From the NCBI GenBank assembly GCA_964036045.1, contig OZ038385.1, forward strand, positions 682,001-746,000: DNA of 64,000 nucleotides, read 5' to 3'. The position numbers were made by a program, and so were the translations under genes. This document shows, in pieces, positions 1 to 12,026 of the stretch. Every line of letters starts with the position of its first letter. The stretch's first letter is position 1. A model generated the notes under the pieces. The model was not told where the DNA came from, made no database searches, and worked only from the letters and a program-made list of their open reading frames with translations. The DNA is from Eutreptiella sp. 'Long Island Sound 2002'. Its lineage: Eukaryota; Euglenozoa; Euglenophyceae; Eutreptiales; Eutreptiaceae.

Positions 1-1642
1 TGATGTCAAGTGGCAACCGTGTATCTCAACGTTGCGCCATCATGACCCAAGTATGTTATGGGGGTACATACTTCGGTGCCCAACATATCTTGGACCCGGC
101 GGATAACTCCTCTTGGTCTCGGCGTACCGTGGCCGCCATGTTGGCGATTTGGGACCATCCCAAATCATGGGCTCACTTGGCGACCCTGCCATTCCCGAAA
201 CTGGAGGAGTTGGGTGACGCCCAAAAGATATGTTGGACACATAAGACTTGATGACAATCCTGTGGCACACTCCGGTCCAAGTCAGGGATGTGCCTCATTT
301 GCCCCAACCATGAGTGTGCGCATTTTCGGCCATTTTGAGCAATTTTCCACATTTTCTGCCCGCCGTGCACCATGTTCAGCCACCCCGTGCACGCCGGACG
401 CATGGACTAATGGACCATATATGACATGGGTATTATGTATATTGGTCCCCATGGTTCACACACCACGTGGGCGAAGCGGAGCTACCTTCGTTAAGGTGCT
501 AGCCCAAAGTGAGTGTGGATAATTTTGCCATTTTGGCAGTTACCCACCCAATTGGGATTGTCACCACGCCAAGTGGCATGGGGATCTTTGAGAGCCAAAG
601 GCATGAAAGTCTCTCTTAGACTCCCGGTGAATCGCGTATGGAATGGCGGATCCGATCTCCAAGCCGGCGTGGAGATATACTATTGGGAGCACCCCCGAAT
701 TTTGGCTCATTTCGAGCAGCCAAAATGACCCCCTTTTGGGACCCCAATTTCACCCTCCCGTGTGGTCAATTGGCGGACCCATATCTCTATGCCCATGGAA
801 GGCCCGGACCTAATTTCAAGTTGTACACTCAGATATGAGTCCTAGGTTCAACCTCCTATCCTGTGAGCCATTGGCCTTGCCCTGGCCGGGCGACCCACGC
901 GTGGGAAGGACGCCAATTTTCGTGACTTTGGCATCATAACCCCACCTGACGAACCCGTGGTGCCCTGATGCCGGGACCTCAGAGGGAACCAGGTTGGGTG
1001 AGGGCTCCAGGCAGTTCGTACCCGAAGGGCATAGGGTCAGTTGCCTGGTCCCTACCTCTGGCGGGTCCAGACGAGGGGTCAATTTTGGAGATTTTTGAGC
1101 TAATATCAGTTTGGGTTGAAACAGCCCATTTTCAACTACCAACTCCTAGGGGATAATGGCGGGGCCATCTCTCTGGCTCAGAGGTGAGTTCGGACCTGCC
1201 GTTAGGGGAGCATGGGGAGCCACGGTGGGTTGGCCTCGGAGCTGCTGGGTTGCCAGGAACTCGCCTGTGGCTGGGCGGGACACCTCCCCTTTTGGCAGGG
1301 TTTCAGGGTCCGGACTGAGCAGGGCATGGGTTGTGTTTGAGCCCCCGCCCCCACCAGCCACTGGGAGGGTCGGACCTGGGATTGGGATATGAGTTGGGAC
1401 TGAGTGTCTATTGTTCTGTGATGCCCTTACCCCAGTCCAGTCGTAACCCCATGTGTACATATCCTGATGTTTTGCTGAACATACTTTTGTTCCCTTGTTT
1501 CAGAGTGGCAAGGATCCTGAAACGCTTTGTCACATGACATGAGCGCAATGATGCCCCTGTGAGCGTAGTGCTTTGCCTGCCTGCCCACTTGCGCGTGTCC
1601 ACCGCAGCGTCCCGTGGCCAGGCCCCCCACGGGAAAGCGTCA
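1..1642 (+). mobile_element. Alpha-family LTR (LTR D), 3' part, cut by window start
   Basis: This is the reverse complement of the sequence at 22394 to about 24040 (LTR A) and matches LTR B (26689) and LTR C (40928). It ends at 1642 in GCGTCA, the same boundary as the other three copies, each of which has a different flank, so the LTR end is secure. It lies in the opposite orientation to the other three. The base after 1642 does not match the Alpha interior seen next to LTR C, so this is probably the 3' LTR of an Alpha element lying to the left of the window. The 11-base stretch TGAAACGCTTT at 1518-1528 is the predicted self-primer sequence described for Alpha-1. Confidence 0.85.
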
Positions 1643-2111
1643 GTACCAGCCGCAATCCGGATTACCGTGACGGCCACCCAGCCATTGAAAGAGAAATCTT
1701 CCGCAAGCCGGACCATCGTCAAGCAGCGTGGGATCGCCAACCAGCATCCTGGAGAACGCCGGAGCGCCAATCAGCGCTCCACCGAAGATAAGGTCCAAGC
1801 CCCGGTCACGCAGACCGTGGTCAAGCGTCGAGGGAGCGCCCACCCGCGCCCCAGAAAGCGCCGGAGTACCGACCAGTACCCCAACGTGGAGGAGAGATCA
1901 CCGGAAATCCACGCAACCCCAGTCCCAGTCGGTTAAGCTCAGAGCTCGCCATCCTACCAACCGAGACGGTGGAGTTGAAGGCCTGGGCCGCAGAGATGAC
2001 AGCGTGGGCAAGGAATGCAGCAGCGGAGACCCGGACCATGAAGTCAGAGGTGGAGAGTCGGCAAGAGCGAGTGCGCCGCCTGGAGAAGACATCCAAGTCG
2101 AAGTCCGCTAC
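1643..2111 (+). pseudogene. Arg/Pro-rich open-frame remnant, origin unknown
   Basis: Directly after the LTR a + strand frame (part of 1559-1936) encodes two imperfect repeats of about 32 residues rich in Arg, Gln, Ser and Pro (compare VKQRG and VKRRG). A second frame at 1969-2111 encodes an Ala/Glu/Arg stretch of coiled-coil character. I recognise no family. It could be a fragment of a gag gene from another retroelement. It contains no zinc knuckle and no complete domain, and it is probably not a functional gene. Confidence 0.25.
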
Positions 2112-2250
2112 TAAAGAAGGTCCCTACCAGGACCGGCCCCTGCTGTGCCCCTTCCGCCTGTCACCCCTGCTGACTTGCTCCGGATCAACGATTGCATTTC
2201 TCAAAATCCTCAAAAATCCCGGGTCCAAATCCAAAAATATAGAGAAAAAA
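2112..2250 (+). repeat. Dispersed ~125-bp repeat, copy 1
   Basis: About 125 bp beginning TAAAGAAGGTCCCTACCAGG is repeated in the same orientation at 19482-19610 with scattered substitutions and a short deletion. The two copies lie on either side of Gamma. The flanks do not match, so this is a short module rather than part of a longer duplicated segment. The family is unknown. Confidence 0.65.
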
Positions 2251-3561
2251 AATCCTCCTTCAACCCTGAACAGCAACCAGATCCCACAAATACAGCAATA
2301 ACCCAATCCACAATCCAATCCAAATGGCCGGGTTCCGTTCAGCACATCGATTGTCTCACGATGGCGGGCATGTACAAGAATTGCACCAAGGAAGAAAGCC
2401 CTGAAATTGGCATATGAACACAAATAAAGCAAAGTTGGGGAAAGAGGTAAACATACACATTCACAGCCATAAACCCCTCATTCCCTGGACTCAAGACCTT
2501 CCCTTGACTCACCAACATATTGCCCTGAACCAGGTCAAATGAGATGGCTGAATGCCATGTGTCACAAGTCACTACATAAACCCCAAAAATGTGTTCACTC
2601 CCAAGCCTATAAATCCTAGCCCAATGAAGGAGGGTGTTGTGTCATGGCCTAGAGTGGCACTCAGGACCATGCTCTACCCTGACGTAACTTTGGTTGGACT
2701 TGGGGTCGAATAGGCTTGGAGAACTGCCCCATGAAGATGACCTCACAACATGGCAAAATCAGGCAAATCACACCATAATGCCCAAAATGCAATTATATAC
2801 TCAAAAATGCATACGAGAAATATTCAAATGCTCCATGCATGTGTCAAACCAGAAAGTAAGATACAAGGGTGATATAGACCAAAGGTTAATGCCCAAGAAT
2901 ACTACATCATTGACTCCGAAACCCCTCCGGTTATGTACATGACATGCTTCACAAGTCAGCTCATGAGTTTGAGACCTAATTTTGTGAGGCCTCGTGTGCC
3001 AAGCCAAAGTGACCATGTGATCCGGCATATGGTGAGGTACAACACCGAAGCATATGCCAACATATAAGCAACATACCATAGTTCACGAATCTCTAGGCAC
3101 TTTACTGTTAGTCGACCCGTTGAGCACATGTAGTGCAAAAATGAGCAAAAATTGAGGTCAAAAACATGAAAATATGTCCAAATACAAAGTTGTCATGCTA
3201 GTATATCTCTATGCTCACCCATGATATCCGCTCATGGTTCAATACACAAATGATTGGAACCATTTGCGAACAATTCCCCCACTTGGATCCCCAATCAGGC
3301 GCATGGAGATACCTTCGCCACTCATATCTACAGGCCCCATGAAAATGGGAGTGCACTCATGGATCTCTTTTCCAAACATACCATGAGCATTACATACGCG
3401 GTAGACTTAGTCTAGCGCTTTGAATTCCACAATTGAGACATGGGCAAAGCCCTTGTCACGTGTAGCTCCCCATCTCTTAGGCCACACGAAGATATATAAC
3501 ATGGGCGTGAACACATCGAAGCACATACCATGCATATAACACAACCCTCAAAAAGTGGCTC
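2251..3561 (-). repeat. Left part of a diverged Alpha-like LTR (LTR E) plus unassigned AT-rich sequence
   Basis: The last stretch (about 3500-3561) aligns with the Alpha LTR just before the AGCTCCCACC segment (compare 28741-28785). It continues on the far side of Gamma at 18281, so both pieces belong to one LTR split by Gamma. The outer end of this LTR on the left is not identifiable. From about 2251 to 3400 I see no gene, no clear repeat and only short chance open frames. Confidence 0.5.
3557..3561. repeat. Target-site duplication of Gamma, left copy (GGCTC)
   Basis: GGCTC precedes the LTR at 3562 and is repeated at 18281-18285 directly after the other LTR. A 5-bp duplication is normal for Ty3/gypsy integration. 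Removing Gamma and one copy restores the Alpha-like LTR alignment. Confidence 0.92.
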
Positions 3562-4094
3562 TGAAAGTGCTGCCCTGGGTCGTGGAAGGTGCCGGAGGGC
3601 TCGGGGCTGGCAAGACCAGTGGGGCAGGCACGCGAGGAGTCGCCCTGACCGCTGCTGTTGGGGGTAGAACCGGATACACGGACACCAACGGAGGCGAGAG
3701 CAGCAACAACGGAAGCAAGATCCATGCTGATTGTTATCCGGCAGAAAATCCCAGTCTATCAAGAAAATTGATGCGGATTATTCTAAGTACATCTGAGTAA
3801 CCAAAACTATCTGAAAAGATTTATATAAATCCGATTGTGAAAAGTTTTTTGGCTGATTTGGCTTCGGGCGCGCATCAGCGGCAATTGGCGATTCCAGGTA
3901 AATGATCTGAACGCGACAGATTTACGATGAATGGACCGCGGAATCAGATCCGGTACATCAGAAATATATAGGTCTGATCCTGAGACTGAGCTGCGGGGCG
4001 GCGATTCCGCCGAAGCAGAGAAAATGACCAAAATGTAGCCAATCTGTGGCAGATCTGTGAAAATCTGAGCAGATGGGGGTTAGCCGCACTTACA
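3562..4094 (-). repeat. Gamma 3' LTR
   Basis: The 533-bp LTR reads TGTAAGTGCGG to CAGCACTTTCA on the minus strand and pairs with 17749-18280. Like the 5' copy, it carries the first codons of the gag frame, beginning at about 3725. Here that frame runs out into flanking DNA. Confidence 0.95.
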
Positions 4095-4108
4095 CCCCCC
4101 CTCCAAAG
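4095..4108 (-). promoter_or_regulatory. Gamma polypurine tract
   Basis: On the minus strand, CTTTGGAGGGGGGG lies immediately before the TG of the 3' LTR. This is the expected place and composition of the plus-strand DNA primer in reverse transcription. Confidence 0.85.
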
Positions 4109-5921
4109 GCACACTGGGGTGTGTCGCTACGTCAACGAAGAACGTAGTGCGGGTAAGTCCCAGAAAAAAGCAGAAATGTAGCCTCGATGGGGCGAAATCT
4201 GCTTGATCTGACCTGATTTGGGCTGAATTGGCACTGAATCGGGATGGATGAACCTGAAATGAGACAGAATGAGGAGTGACGAACAGTCCTCCGTGCAGTA
4301 AAACATTAGGTTAAGGGCTAAAAAGCATGTAAACGTATCGAGAATCGATACCAAACCATGCACTGGTTGAGAATGAGGTAGATTATTGGTGGATTGAGTG
4401 GGGGAATCAAGAAATGGAGTGACATCTCAGCGCTCTGGCACAGTTTCGCTGTCGCGGGCACGCTACGGTGTCCTCGCCGAACTCTACATCGTGTTACTCC
4501 CGCTTTTCTCGTTCTGAAAAGTGCAGCATGTGCTTCAGATTTGGCGCATCTGGTGGATGATCACAAGATTCAGCAAGATTGAGAGTCAATTTGAGCAGAG
4601 ATGAAGGAGATGAAACAATCACACAGAGGGAAAACAAATACAAATGTAGTCTGCAGGCCCTAAGTGAACCATTGAAGGCAGGGATGTTTTTCTGTTCACT
4701 CAGTTAGGCAAAGCCATAACAGATCTTCGAGGAATGAGAGGAGATGACAAGGAAATCAAACTAATCTGTCTTAAAATCAGCAAATTCCCTAAGATGAAGG
4801 TGAAATGAAGCGGAATGTCTAGAACTGAAACTACTAACACTTTCGTTTAGACTAGAGTTAATATATATTGTCGTTTATTCAGCTGAGTTATGCTTTCCGG
4901 CACGTTGGTTCGCGAGCATCCAACAGATTCATTGAAAATGTCGATCATGTGATGATGCATCATGATGGGACATGCTGGCCTGGATCCTTGGCATGTAACG
5001 CGCCGAAGGTTCGCTGAAGGCGCTTTACTGACAGTATATAACTGAGAGTGGCGGTGTCAATCGACTTGGACAAGGCACATCTTTCGATTGAGTCCCACAA
5101 GACACTTGGATTCACCATTTTCGACAGTTTCAGGTCGGATTGAGCTCACATTGGCGTGTGCCAAAAATACAACGAAGCTTACGGACTTCAGAGATTGCTG
5201 TTAGAAGTCCCTAGAGCTCCTATGTGAAGGTTGTCTGAACAATTGACGTCGGGGTTTTGCTGAACAGTGGCAGAATGATGGACAAACCTGAGGAATTCAA
5301 GGTAAATTCAAGGAATCTGGATCTGAATCTGGACTTTGGCGTCAGCATCACGGCAAATGAAGGTAAGATCTGAGTTACTGGCGTCGCAACTGGTGCAGCC
5401 AGTACTACAGGGGGTGCCTGTAGGGGTGAATGTCACCGGCCGGTGTTTTTACTATGTACATTTGCTTCCATCTGCACGAGTAGCCAAATTCCAAAAATGC
5501 ACAGACCAACAGAGACAAGACTACCCCGAATCTGCCTGAATTAAGCCTGAGTTTGGTTTTTTCTGGACACGGCAGCACACTCCGTGGCTTTCGGCAGCGT
5601 ATATACGCCTTGTCTGCCGAACGGAGACCAAAGAAAAGTTGATTGACGTCAAATTATCAAACATTCGCAGTTCTCCACATCATGATGTAATCAGGAAGAA
5701 TGAACAGTGGATTGAGCAGAATGTGGTTTTTTCAAGTCGTCAGAACACTCACATTGGAATAAGTGGTCGACGGGGCGAGGCTGGAGCTTTTGTAGGAGTT
5801 GGACATGCAAGGGTTTCGAACCTACACCCTTGAGCCCTAGCGACGAGTGCCATGACGCCCTGGACTAGACGACTGTTACCCAGATTATGGCGTCGGCGAC
5901 TCAAGTCACGACGGATCTCCC
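4109..5921 (-). other. Gamma 3' noncoding region
   Basis: About 1.8 kb lies between the end of the chromodomain frame and the polypurine tract. It is AT-richer than the coding part and has no open frame of interest. A tRNA-like segment at 5797-5881 is listed separately. I see no captured gene. Confidence 0.6.
5797..5881 (-). ncRNA. tRNA-like segment with B-box (possible SINE-type or decayed tRNA)
   Basis: On the minus strand the sequence contains GTAGGTTCGAAACCC, a good match to the Pol III B box and T-loop (GGTTCGAANCC). An A-box-like TCGTCTAGTCC lies about 45 bases upstream. The 5' end does not form a clean acceptor stem with the 3' end, so this is not a convincing functional tRNA gene. 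It may be a decayed tRNA-derived insertion in the Gamma 3' region. Confidence 0.35.
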
Positions 5922-6664
5922 TCAATTCGGCCAAGCACGAATACAGGTGACCACCAACCTGTCTGGTGGGGCCCTCGTACGGCTTGGGCGCTGCAAATCA
6001 GCGGCCGAACTCGAAGCTTGGTCCTCATTTGGCTCCTGGGCTGGCCTGACCGCAGGAGGGGGGATCGACGGATCAGCCCTGGAATGTGGCTGCTGAGGGC
6101 CGTAAAAGGCTGGATCTCGATTCACCACAGGTCGTTTTCCGTCGCTCTCCACCTGTCTGTCTGGTTTCGACAAACATTCTGTCAGGAGTACGCCAATTTC
6201 GGGGTGCTTCTTGAGGAAGTCGATGAACCCCTTGGTGTACCCATGGACAAAAGAATGGGCTGGTTCCCAGTTGTTGTGACTGGAATCAAAGCTCTCCACT
6301 CACATAGAAATTCCCATTCGCCCTTTTCGTCACGTCTTGCTTCTAGAATCCTCTTGAGTTCGTACTTCCCTCCTTCGATGACCCGATCAGACAAAAATTT
6401 CGAAGTCCAAAAAAGGGGTTTAACCCGATCCTTGGGGCAGGGGATCTCTCTCTTGAGGCGATCGCCCGAAACGTCAATTTCCCTGCTGACATCCACACGA
6501 ATCCTCCACCTGTTCTCACCTAGACGCGCTGTAACAGCGAATGGCCCCTCCCACAAGGGAAGAAGCTTATCATCTCCGTCCAGGGTGGTTTCGGATTTTC
6601 GAAGCCAAACTCGATCATCGACTTCAAAATTGTGGGGGTTTTTCGGCCTTGATTCTGGACCCAA
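5922..6664 (-). pseudogene. pol: Gamma pol C-terminus: integrase tail and chromodomain, frameshifted
   Basis: The frame 6664 to about 6300 encodes the integrase C-terminal beta-barrel (VDDRVWLRKS, LLPLWEGPFAV) and the start of a chromodomain (YELKRILEAR, WEFLCEW). The rest (NNWEPAHSFVHG, FIDFLKKHP) is in a second frame (6299-5922), so one frameshift lies within the chromodomain and another near 6640 joins it to the upstream integrase. Chromodomains at the integrase C-terminus are typical of chromoviruses, where they help target integration to marked chromatin. The last 80 or so residues are Pro/Ser/Arg-rich. Confidence 0.85.
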
Positions 6665-9312
6665 AGCCAGTCAGCTTGATGCTTATCGATTAATTTCGAG
6701 ACAGTTTTATCTGCTCGTTGGACGTCGTCCAAAAACAACGAAGCATCTTTACAAGGGCGAGGATTATTCAACGGCATGTTCCACCAACACTTCTTTCGTC
6801 CAAAGACAATTTCATTTGGAGAAAGGCCATGGTACAAAGGCGTGTTGTGGTAACGGCGAAGCAATGCGAAGAGAACTTCAAGCCAATGGAAATCCTTTTC
6901 ACTCGCGAGCTCCTTACGAAGCATATTTATAATAGAGCGGCCGGCTCTTTCGCCAGGCAGCGCTCGATGCGAGTGGATTTCACATCTTAGGTGGTGGATT
7001 CCAAGGCGAGCACATAATTCCTTCCACCATTCGGAGGTGTACTCTTTGCCTGAGTCCGTAACCACCTCGGATGGGACGTCCCAACCTCCCATCCAGGTCT
7101 GCGCGCACCATTTGGCGGCAGCCTTGCCAGTCATCGACTCGATGTTGCAAGGCAACACCTGCATGTAGCCAGAATGACGGCACTGTATAAAGAGAACTCC
7201 ATTGACCCTTTTGTTGGTCCAATGGCACTCTTCGTCGTCGAGTTCACCAAGATAGAAATAATCACTGGTGACTCTGTTAAAGAGGCGCTCCGGAATAGGA
7301 TGTGGCCTCAGATGGCCGTGCTTCTTCGCGCTGGGTGGCGTCGCGACAGCACATTGGGCGCATCCGGCGGCTACTTTCATACAATGAGTATATAGCCTTG
7401 AGCCGAACAACCTATGTTTAATCATCGACCATAATCGACGGCCATGTGCGTGGGGGGACTCCCATTTGTGCCACCACTTTAACACTCGGGGGGCCAGGGC
7501 GTCTGGTACGCACAATTTACCCTCCATCCACAGCTTCCCCCCATCCAACGAATATTCAGCAAAAATTCCATCCTTGTGAGCATCTTTGGATTTGAGATTC
7601 TCAAAGACCTCTTTAAACATGGAATCATGCAGATAATCGGACGTCCAGTCACGGATGATAAGGGAATCTTTCGGCAGGGGTGGAGTTTTGGCCGGATCTC
7701 GACGCTTAATGCCCTGAATCAACCGAAATCCACTTACACGTCGGGTATAGTCAAACCGTTTCACACTCCCCGAGGAGGGATCGGTGACTTTCTCCACGAC
7801 TTTCAGTGATTTGGTGCAGATCTCATGAGCATGCGCCGGATCTGAAAAGGCCGTGATGTCATGGCACGGTAATGCGTGCTGTTTAACAGCGCACTGCATG
7901 CATTCACGTTGAATGAGCTTTTTTTCTTCCTGATCCCACTCGATTACGACGTGGCGGTCCTGCTCCGTACCATGGATGTTGGTACTTTGCAGCCCCTCTG
8001 AAGCGGGGTAAGCCCATCGGCTCAGAGCATCCGCTACCGTGTTGTGTTTTCCAGGCAAATACGACACATGGAGGTCAAACAGACTGAGAAATTCCTGCCA
8101 TCTGGCCCGTCGACCAGCTGGGCTCGCGACAGTATCAATGTGTTCGGTGGCCCAATACTCCAGAGATCGATGATCCGTCAGGACCTCGACTCGATTGGTG
8201 CCAACCCACGATTGGTATTTTTTCAGCGCACAGATTATGGCATATGTTTCTTGCTCACGCGGCGACCATTGCATTTGGCGTGGGGCTAGCTTCCGAGACC
8301 AAAATGCAAGAGGGTAATGATCACCTGTGGCTTCATCAACCTGTTCAAGGACAGCTCCGATCGCGTACCTAGAAGCGTCGGTTCTTATGTAGAAGGGTCG
8401 GTCAAATTTCGGCACATGTAACGTGGCGACTTCGCAGAGGGCCGCCTTCAAGTGATGGAAGGCCTCCTCGCACTCGTCAGTCCACTTGACACGAACCTTT
8501 GAACCTGCCTTGCCCGCATCTCTCCCTACTTTCAATAATTCAGTGAGGGGGGCAGCAAATTTGGCATAATTCGGCACAAAGGTGTGGTAAAAATTGCAAC
8601 AACCCAGGAATCCTCTCAATTCCGTGATCGTCTCAGGGCGCTTCCACTTCTGAATAGCGACGAGCTTCCCTGGACTGGGTCGTCGGGTGCCATTGTCAAG
8701 GAGAGAACCACAAAATTCGACTGATTTTAAAAATAATTTTCCTTTCTTTGGCCCACAAATCAGCTGATTGGCATCAAGAATGTCCAAAACCTGGTTCAGC
8801 TGCTTTTCATGTAGGGCCACCAGCTCGGCTTCGGTCAGTCCCTCCCCCTCTGTCGCGATGATTATGTCATCTATGTACACACTCACGAAGGCACGAAGCT
8901 CAGGATGAGCTGTAAAAAGCACATCCTCCATCATTCTTTGAAAAAACGAAGGGGCGTTCTTCAGGCCCATGGGCATGACTGTCCACTGGACTGGGCCACA
9001 TGGCGTGCACATACAGGTGAGAGGTCGGCTGTCCTTCCTCAACGGCATTTGGTGAAAGCCGTGACGGAGATCCAGCACAGAAAACAAACGACCTCTTGCC
9101 CTCTTGGCGATTTCCTCCTCAATGAGGGGCAGGGGGTGTGAATCCGCCTTGGTTTCGGCGTTGAGGTTGCGAAAATCAACAACCATTCGCCAACAATCAA
9201 TAGTGTTCTGGTCTGCAGGCGGCAGCTTCGGGACTGTGAAGGGTGCACAGCACCATTCGCTGGTCATACAACCCTCAAGCCAACCAAATTCCCTGAGATT
9301 TCTCTCGATTAT
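6640..9312 (-). pseudogene. pol: Gamma pol: reverse transcriptase, RNase H, integrase
   Basis: This frame is open from just after the stop at 9313-9315 down to about 6640. RT motifs are VVDFRNLNAETK, FSVLDLRHGFHQMPL, VMPMGLKNAPSFFQ and the catalytic SVYIDDII. RNase H shows IRTDASRYAIGAVL, YAIICALKKY and LTDHRSLEYW. Integrase has an HHCC zinc-binding region (HAHG, then CAQC) and the DDE residues at SDYFY, VTDSGKEY and GERAGRS, followed by the GLSPNEIVFG motif. The frame is the same as gag and protease. The TAA at 9313-9315 interrupts the RT N-terminus (EILR stop IIERN) and is best read as a point mutation of a lysine codon. Confidence 0.93.
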
Positions 9313-9315
9313 TTA

Positions 9316-11103
9316 TCTGAGTATCTCATGTTTGTGTCCATGGTTCTCATAAGGACGCTGTTTCTTCGCCTTGTAACCTTCACGAAGCTCGATGAAGGCT
9401 TCACCGAACTGCCCACGGACAGAGGGGTCTTTGATCAACTTCCCTGAAAGGGTTGTGTCCTTCCGTTCCTCAAAAATCTTGTCTCTTTTCTTGGAACACA
9501 ACTCAGTGTCCACCTGATCGCCAGGAATTACTGTCGAAAAAACCTTGGCGACTTCTTCGGCCTTGGCAGGTAGAATCTTCTTACGGATGTCTCTAAAAAG
9601 GTCCGTATCAACTGCCTCTTGAAGATAGGTGGGTCGAGTGTCGACATTCCAGAGATTCTCTTCGTGATCCAGCTCCTCGAAAGGATCTATGAAAGCTTCC
9701 ACACGGGGTTTTTCATAAAAAACTCTGAATTTGCGGCGCGATTTAAAATTTTTCTTCGCCCGTGCACTGAAGATTCTTTTGGATGTAGATCGTATTGGGG
9801 AAGAGGGAGACGAGGCGGATCCATTTGACGTTGGATCACCTTGGGCATCTGACGGACAAAAATCAGAAAAAATAGATTCATCATCAGTACCACGCTCAAC
9901 CTCAGATTCAGACCCAACACAGGAATCAGTACCAGAATCAGCAGAATCAGAGTCAGAAAGCTTTCCATCCACCAGGAATGCAAGCGAACTCCAGGGCCGC
10001 TGTGGCAGGGGACCTGTGTCGTCCCTGGCATACAGCTTAATCTTCCTGGGAAGTTCGATGTAATCTACACAAATGTCTTGCAATTCCTGAAACCAAGGCT
10101 TGTCGTCCCACAAGGGCACAACTAAAATCGCCTTGGTTTTATCTTGCTTGATTTTGTGGATGACCTGCTGGATTAAGTGAAACGAAGGGTTAATCCACAA
10201 CTTCTTGTCCCATTTATGGGTCCAAGCGTCGCGAAAATGCTTGTCAAAGCGCTTGTTCTCGCGGTTAGCAAAGGCATCATACTGTGGCCAAAAGGAATGG
10301 TGTTCATAAAAATATTCACAAATTGTATCGCGCCATTTGTCGACAACTCTGTAGGATGAAGAGTGCCAGCGCGAAGGGCGTCGTGGCTGGGAGTCCCTAC
10401 GAAGACATTCTAACTCTCGGGAGTAATCGGCACTCCCATTCACCTCTGCAACGGTGACATCTTCGCCAAACTTTGGTGTAACCTTTCGCTTCAAAAATTC
10501 TTCTGCACTTTTAAACCCTGCGTGCAAAAAACGAAATTCAGGACGCTCCAAGGGACCTGACTCCAGCAAAAAACAACGCCGATGACCTACGGGCGCCACC
10601 CTGTTCTTGCTAAGCCAAGGGTGGCCCAAGTAAAGGTCATACTTTATGTCGGCACGATAGAAGTAGTCATCCTTAAGGATAACTTCCTCCACATTGCCTT
10701 CTTCCCAAAGGTCTTGAGCGACCAAATGAGTTGATATATAACAACCGCGTTGCCCACCTGCGAGAGAATGTCCAGAAACTCCCTCGAGGGTAACAAGATG
10801 AGGCGACTCAAACACGCAGTCGTCGGGTAAGAAAGAATTGGATTGGAGATTTACCTCTGATCTGTTGTCACACAAACAAGTGGCGAGGTGGAAATTTCCC
10901 TTGCGATCAGAGACCCACAGCTTTGTGACAAACTGACGGGCCCTGTGCTTGGACTGTACACCAACCTCGTCCACTACAACAGAAGGATCCGCTGCCGGAT
11001 CCAGGGGAGAGGAGACAAGCGACCCTACATCAAGTAGTGGTCCAGCAGGAATCTGGGGATCATGCCTGAAATCGCCTGGGGAGGGGCGATTTTCGTGGTC
11101 CCC
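9316..11103 (-). pseudogene. pol: Gamma pol N-terminus: degenerate aspartic protease and linker
   Basis: This frame runs without interruption from the UAG at 11104-11106 to the TAA at 9313-9315 and is in the gag frame. The protease region lies around 10900-10700. The active-site motif reads LCDNRSEVNL rather than the usual D-T/S-G-A/S, so the catalytic glycine appears lost and the enzyme is probably dead. A Ser/Asp/Glu-rich acidic segment lies at about 9960-9840, followed by a basic stretch. The only Met before the protease is at 10974, so expression would depend on readthrough from gag or on initiation there. Confidence 0.8.
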
Positions 11104-11106
11104 CTA
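11068..11106 (-). promoter_or_regulatory. Candidate gag-pol readthrough site of Gamma: UAG plus hairpin
   Basis: The gag frame ends in UAG (11104-11106) followed by GGG-GAC, and pol continues in the same frame. Eleven bases downstream is a hairpin with 8 perfect pairs (11085-11092 with 11069-11076, stem AAATCGCC) and an 8-base C-rich loop. One extra G-C pair across a bulge would shorten the spacer to about 9 bases. A G after UAG and a structured element about 8 bases downstream are features of gammaretroviral readthrough. That this site works is inference. Confidence 0.5.
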
Positions 11107-12012
11107 GGCGTTCTGACCTCCAGTGACTGCGTTAACATTGTGAACACACCCTGATTCGTCGACCCACTCATCTTGGAGCGGATCATCTGCTGGATTCAAG
11201 GCATTTTCAGCGTAATCTCGATCCGCATCGGACACCTGATCTGCACCCGAGACCTGATCCACACGATGGTTGCCCTTTCCACGTCCACGGCCACGGCCGC
11301 CGGATGATGGACCTCCACTGTCGCCACGCCCTCTGCCCTTACCAGAGGAAGGGGTTCCCGAAGGATTTCCCTTACCTTTACCCTGGAATCCTGGAGCATT
11401 TCCCTTGTTTGTACCGGATTGAGGGGTTTGGCCTGGATTTCGATTTACGCCTCCGGCGTTGCTATTGGGATCTTTCTGGCCGTTCGGCTGCCCACCGGAG
11501 CCGGATGGAGTCCGATTTCCTGTGCCTTGGGACCCGCCAGGGCCTCCAGTATTTTTGTTTCCACCGGAGGGGGTCGGATTCCCTTTTCCAGCCTTTCTAC
11601 CATGCACCTGTCTGTCATTCCTGTCTGAATTCTGCGGATTACTGATATTTTCACCAATCACCTTGTGATCGTAAGGAGACCATCGGTGATTATCAGTAGA
11701 ATGCGTCTTAGCTCGGTTCGTAGAACCTAAAAGAAGGCAGATGCTACAGTGCTGCTGAACATTCCGGGTGTCATTCACCTTTTTGTTGCCCTTTTGGGCC
11801 CCATTTTGGGTGTTTTGCTGGTCATTCTTGTTTCACCCAAGACCCTCATGGAAATTCTGATTGGCGGCGTCGGCGAGCCGCTCAACCTCTTCCCACAGTT
11901 CCTTCGGGGTGAATGAAAACACCCAGTTTTTGGCCTTCAGGCGATGGCCATGGAAGCTTACTCCCCTGTTGAGGACTTGGACAAACAAGTCCCGATCCTC
12001 GTGTTCATTAAA
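11107..12012 (-). pseudogene. gag: Gamma gag C-terminal part (zinc-binding region)
   Basis: This piece continues the gag frame beyond the 12027-15787 insertion. Across the insertion the peptide joins exactly (ETWKIK then FNEHEDRD). After an in-frame TGA at 11833-11835 comes a Cys/His cluster beginning CSICLLLGS, then a long Gly/Asn/Pro/Ser-rich tail with RGRGRGK-like basic patches that would bind RNA. The TGA lies inside gag rather than at the gag-pol border, so I read it as a mutation. The frame ends in the UAG discussed above. Confidence 0.85.
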
Positions 12013-12026
12013 CTTGATTTTCCACG
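12013..12026. repeat. 14-bp target-site duplication, left copy
   Basis: CTTGATTTTCCACG occurs here and at 15788-15801, flanking the GC-rich insertion. Deleting one copy and the insert restores the Gamma gag frame exactly. Confidence 0.93.

Noticed and set aside
11833-11835. TGA in Gamma as the gag-pol readthrough stop
   Set aside because: It lies inside gag before the zinc-binding region, not at the gag-pol border. The UAG at 11104-11106 occupies the equivalent place to the Alpha and Delta stops.
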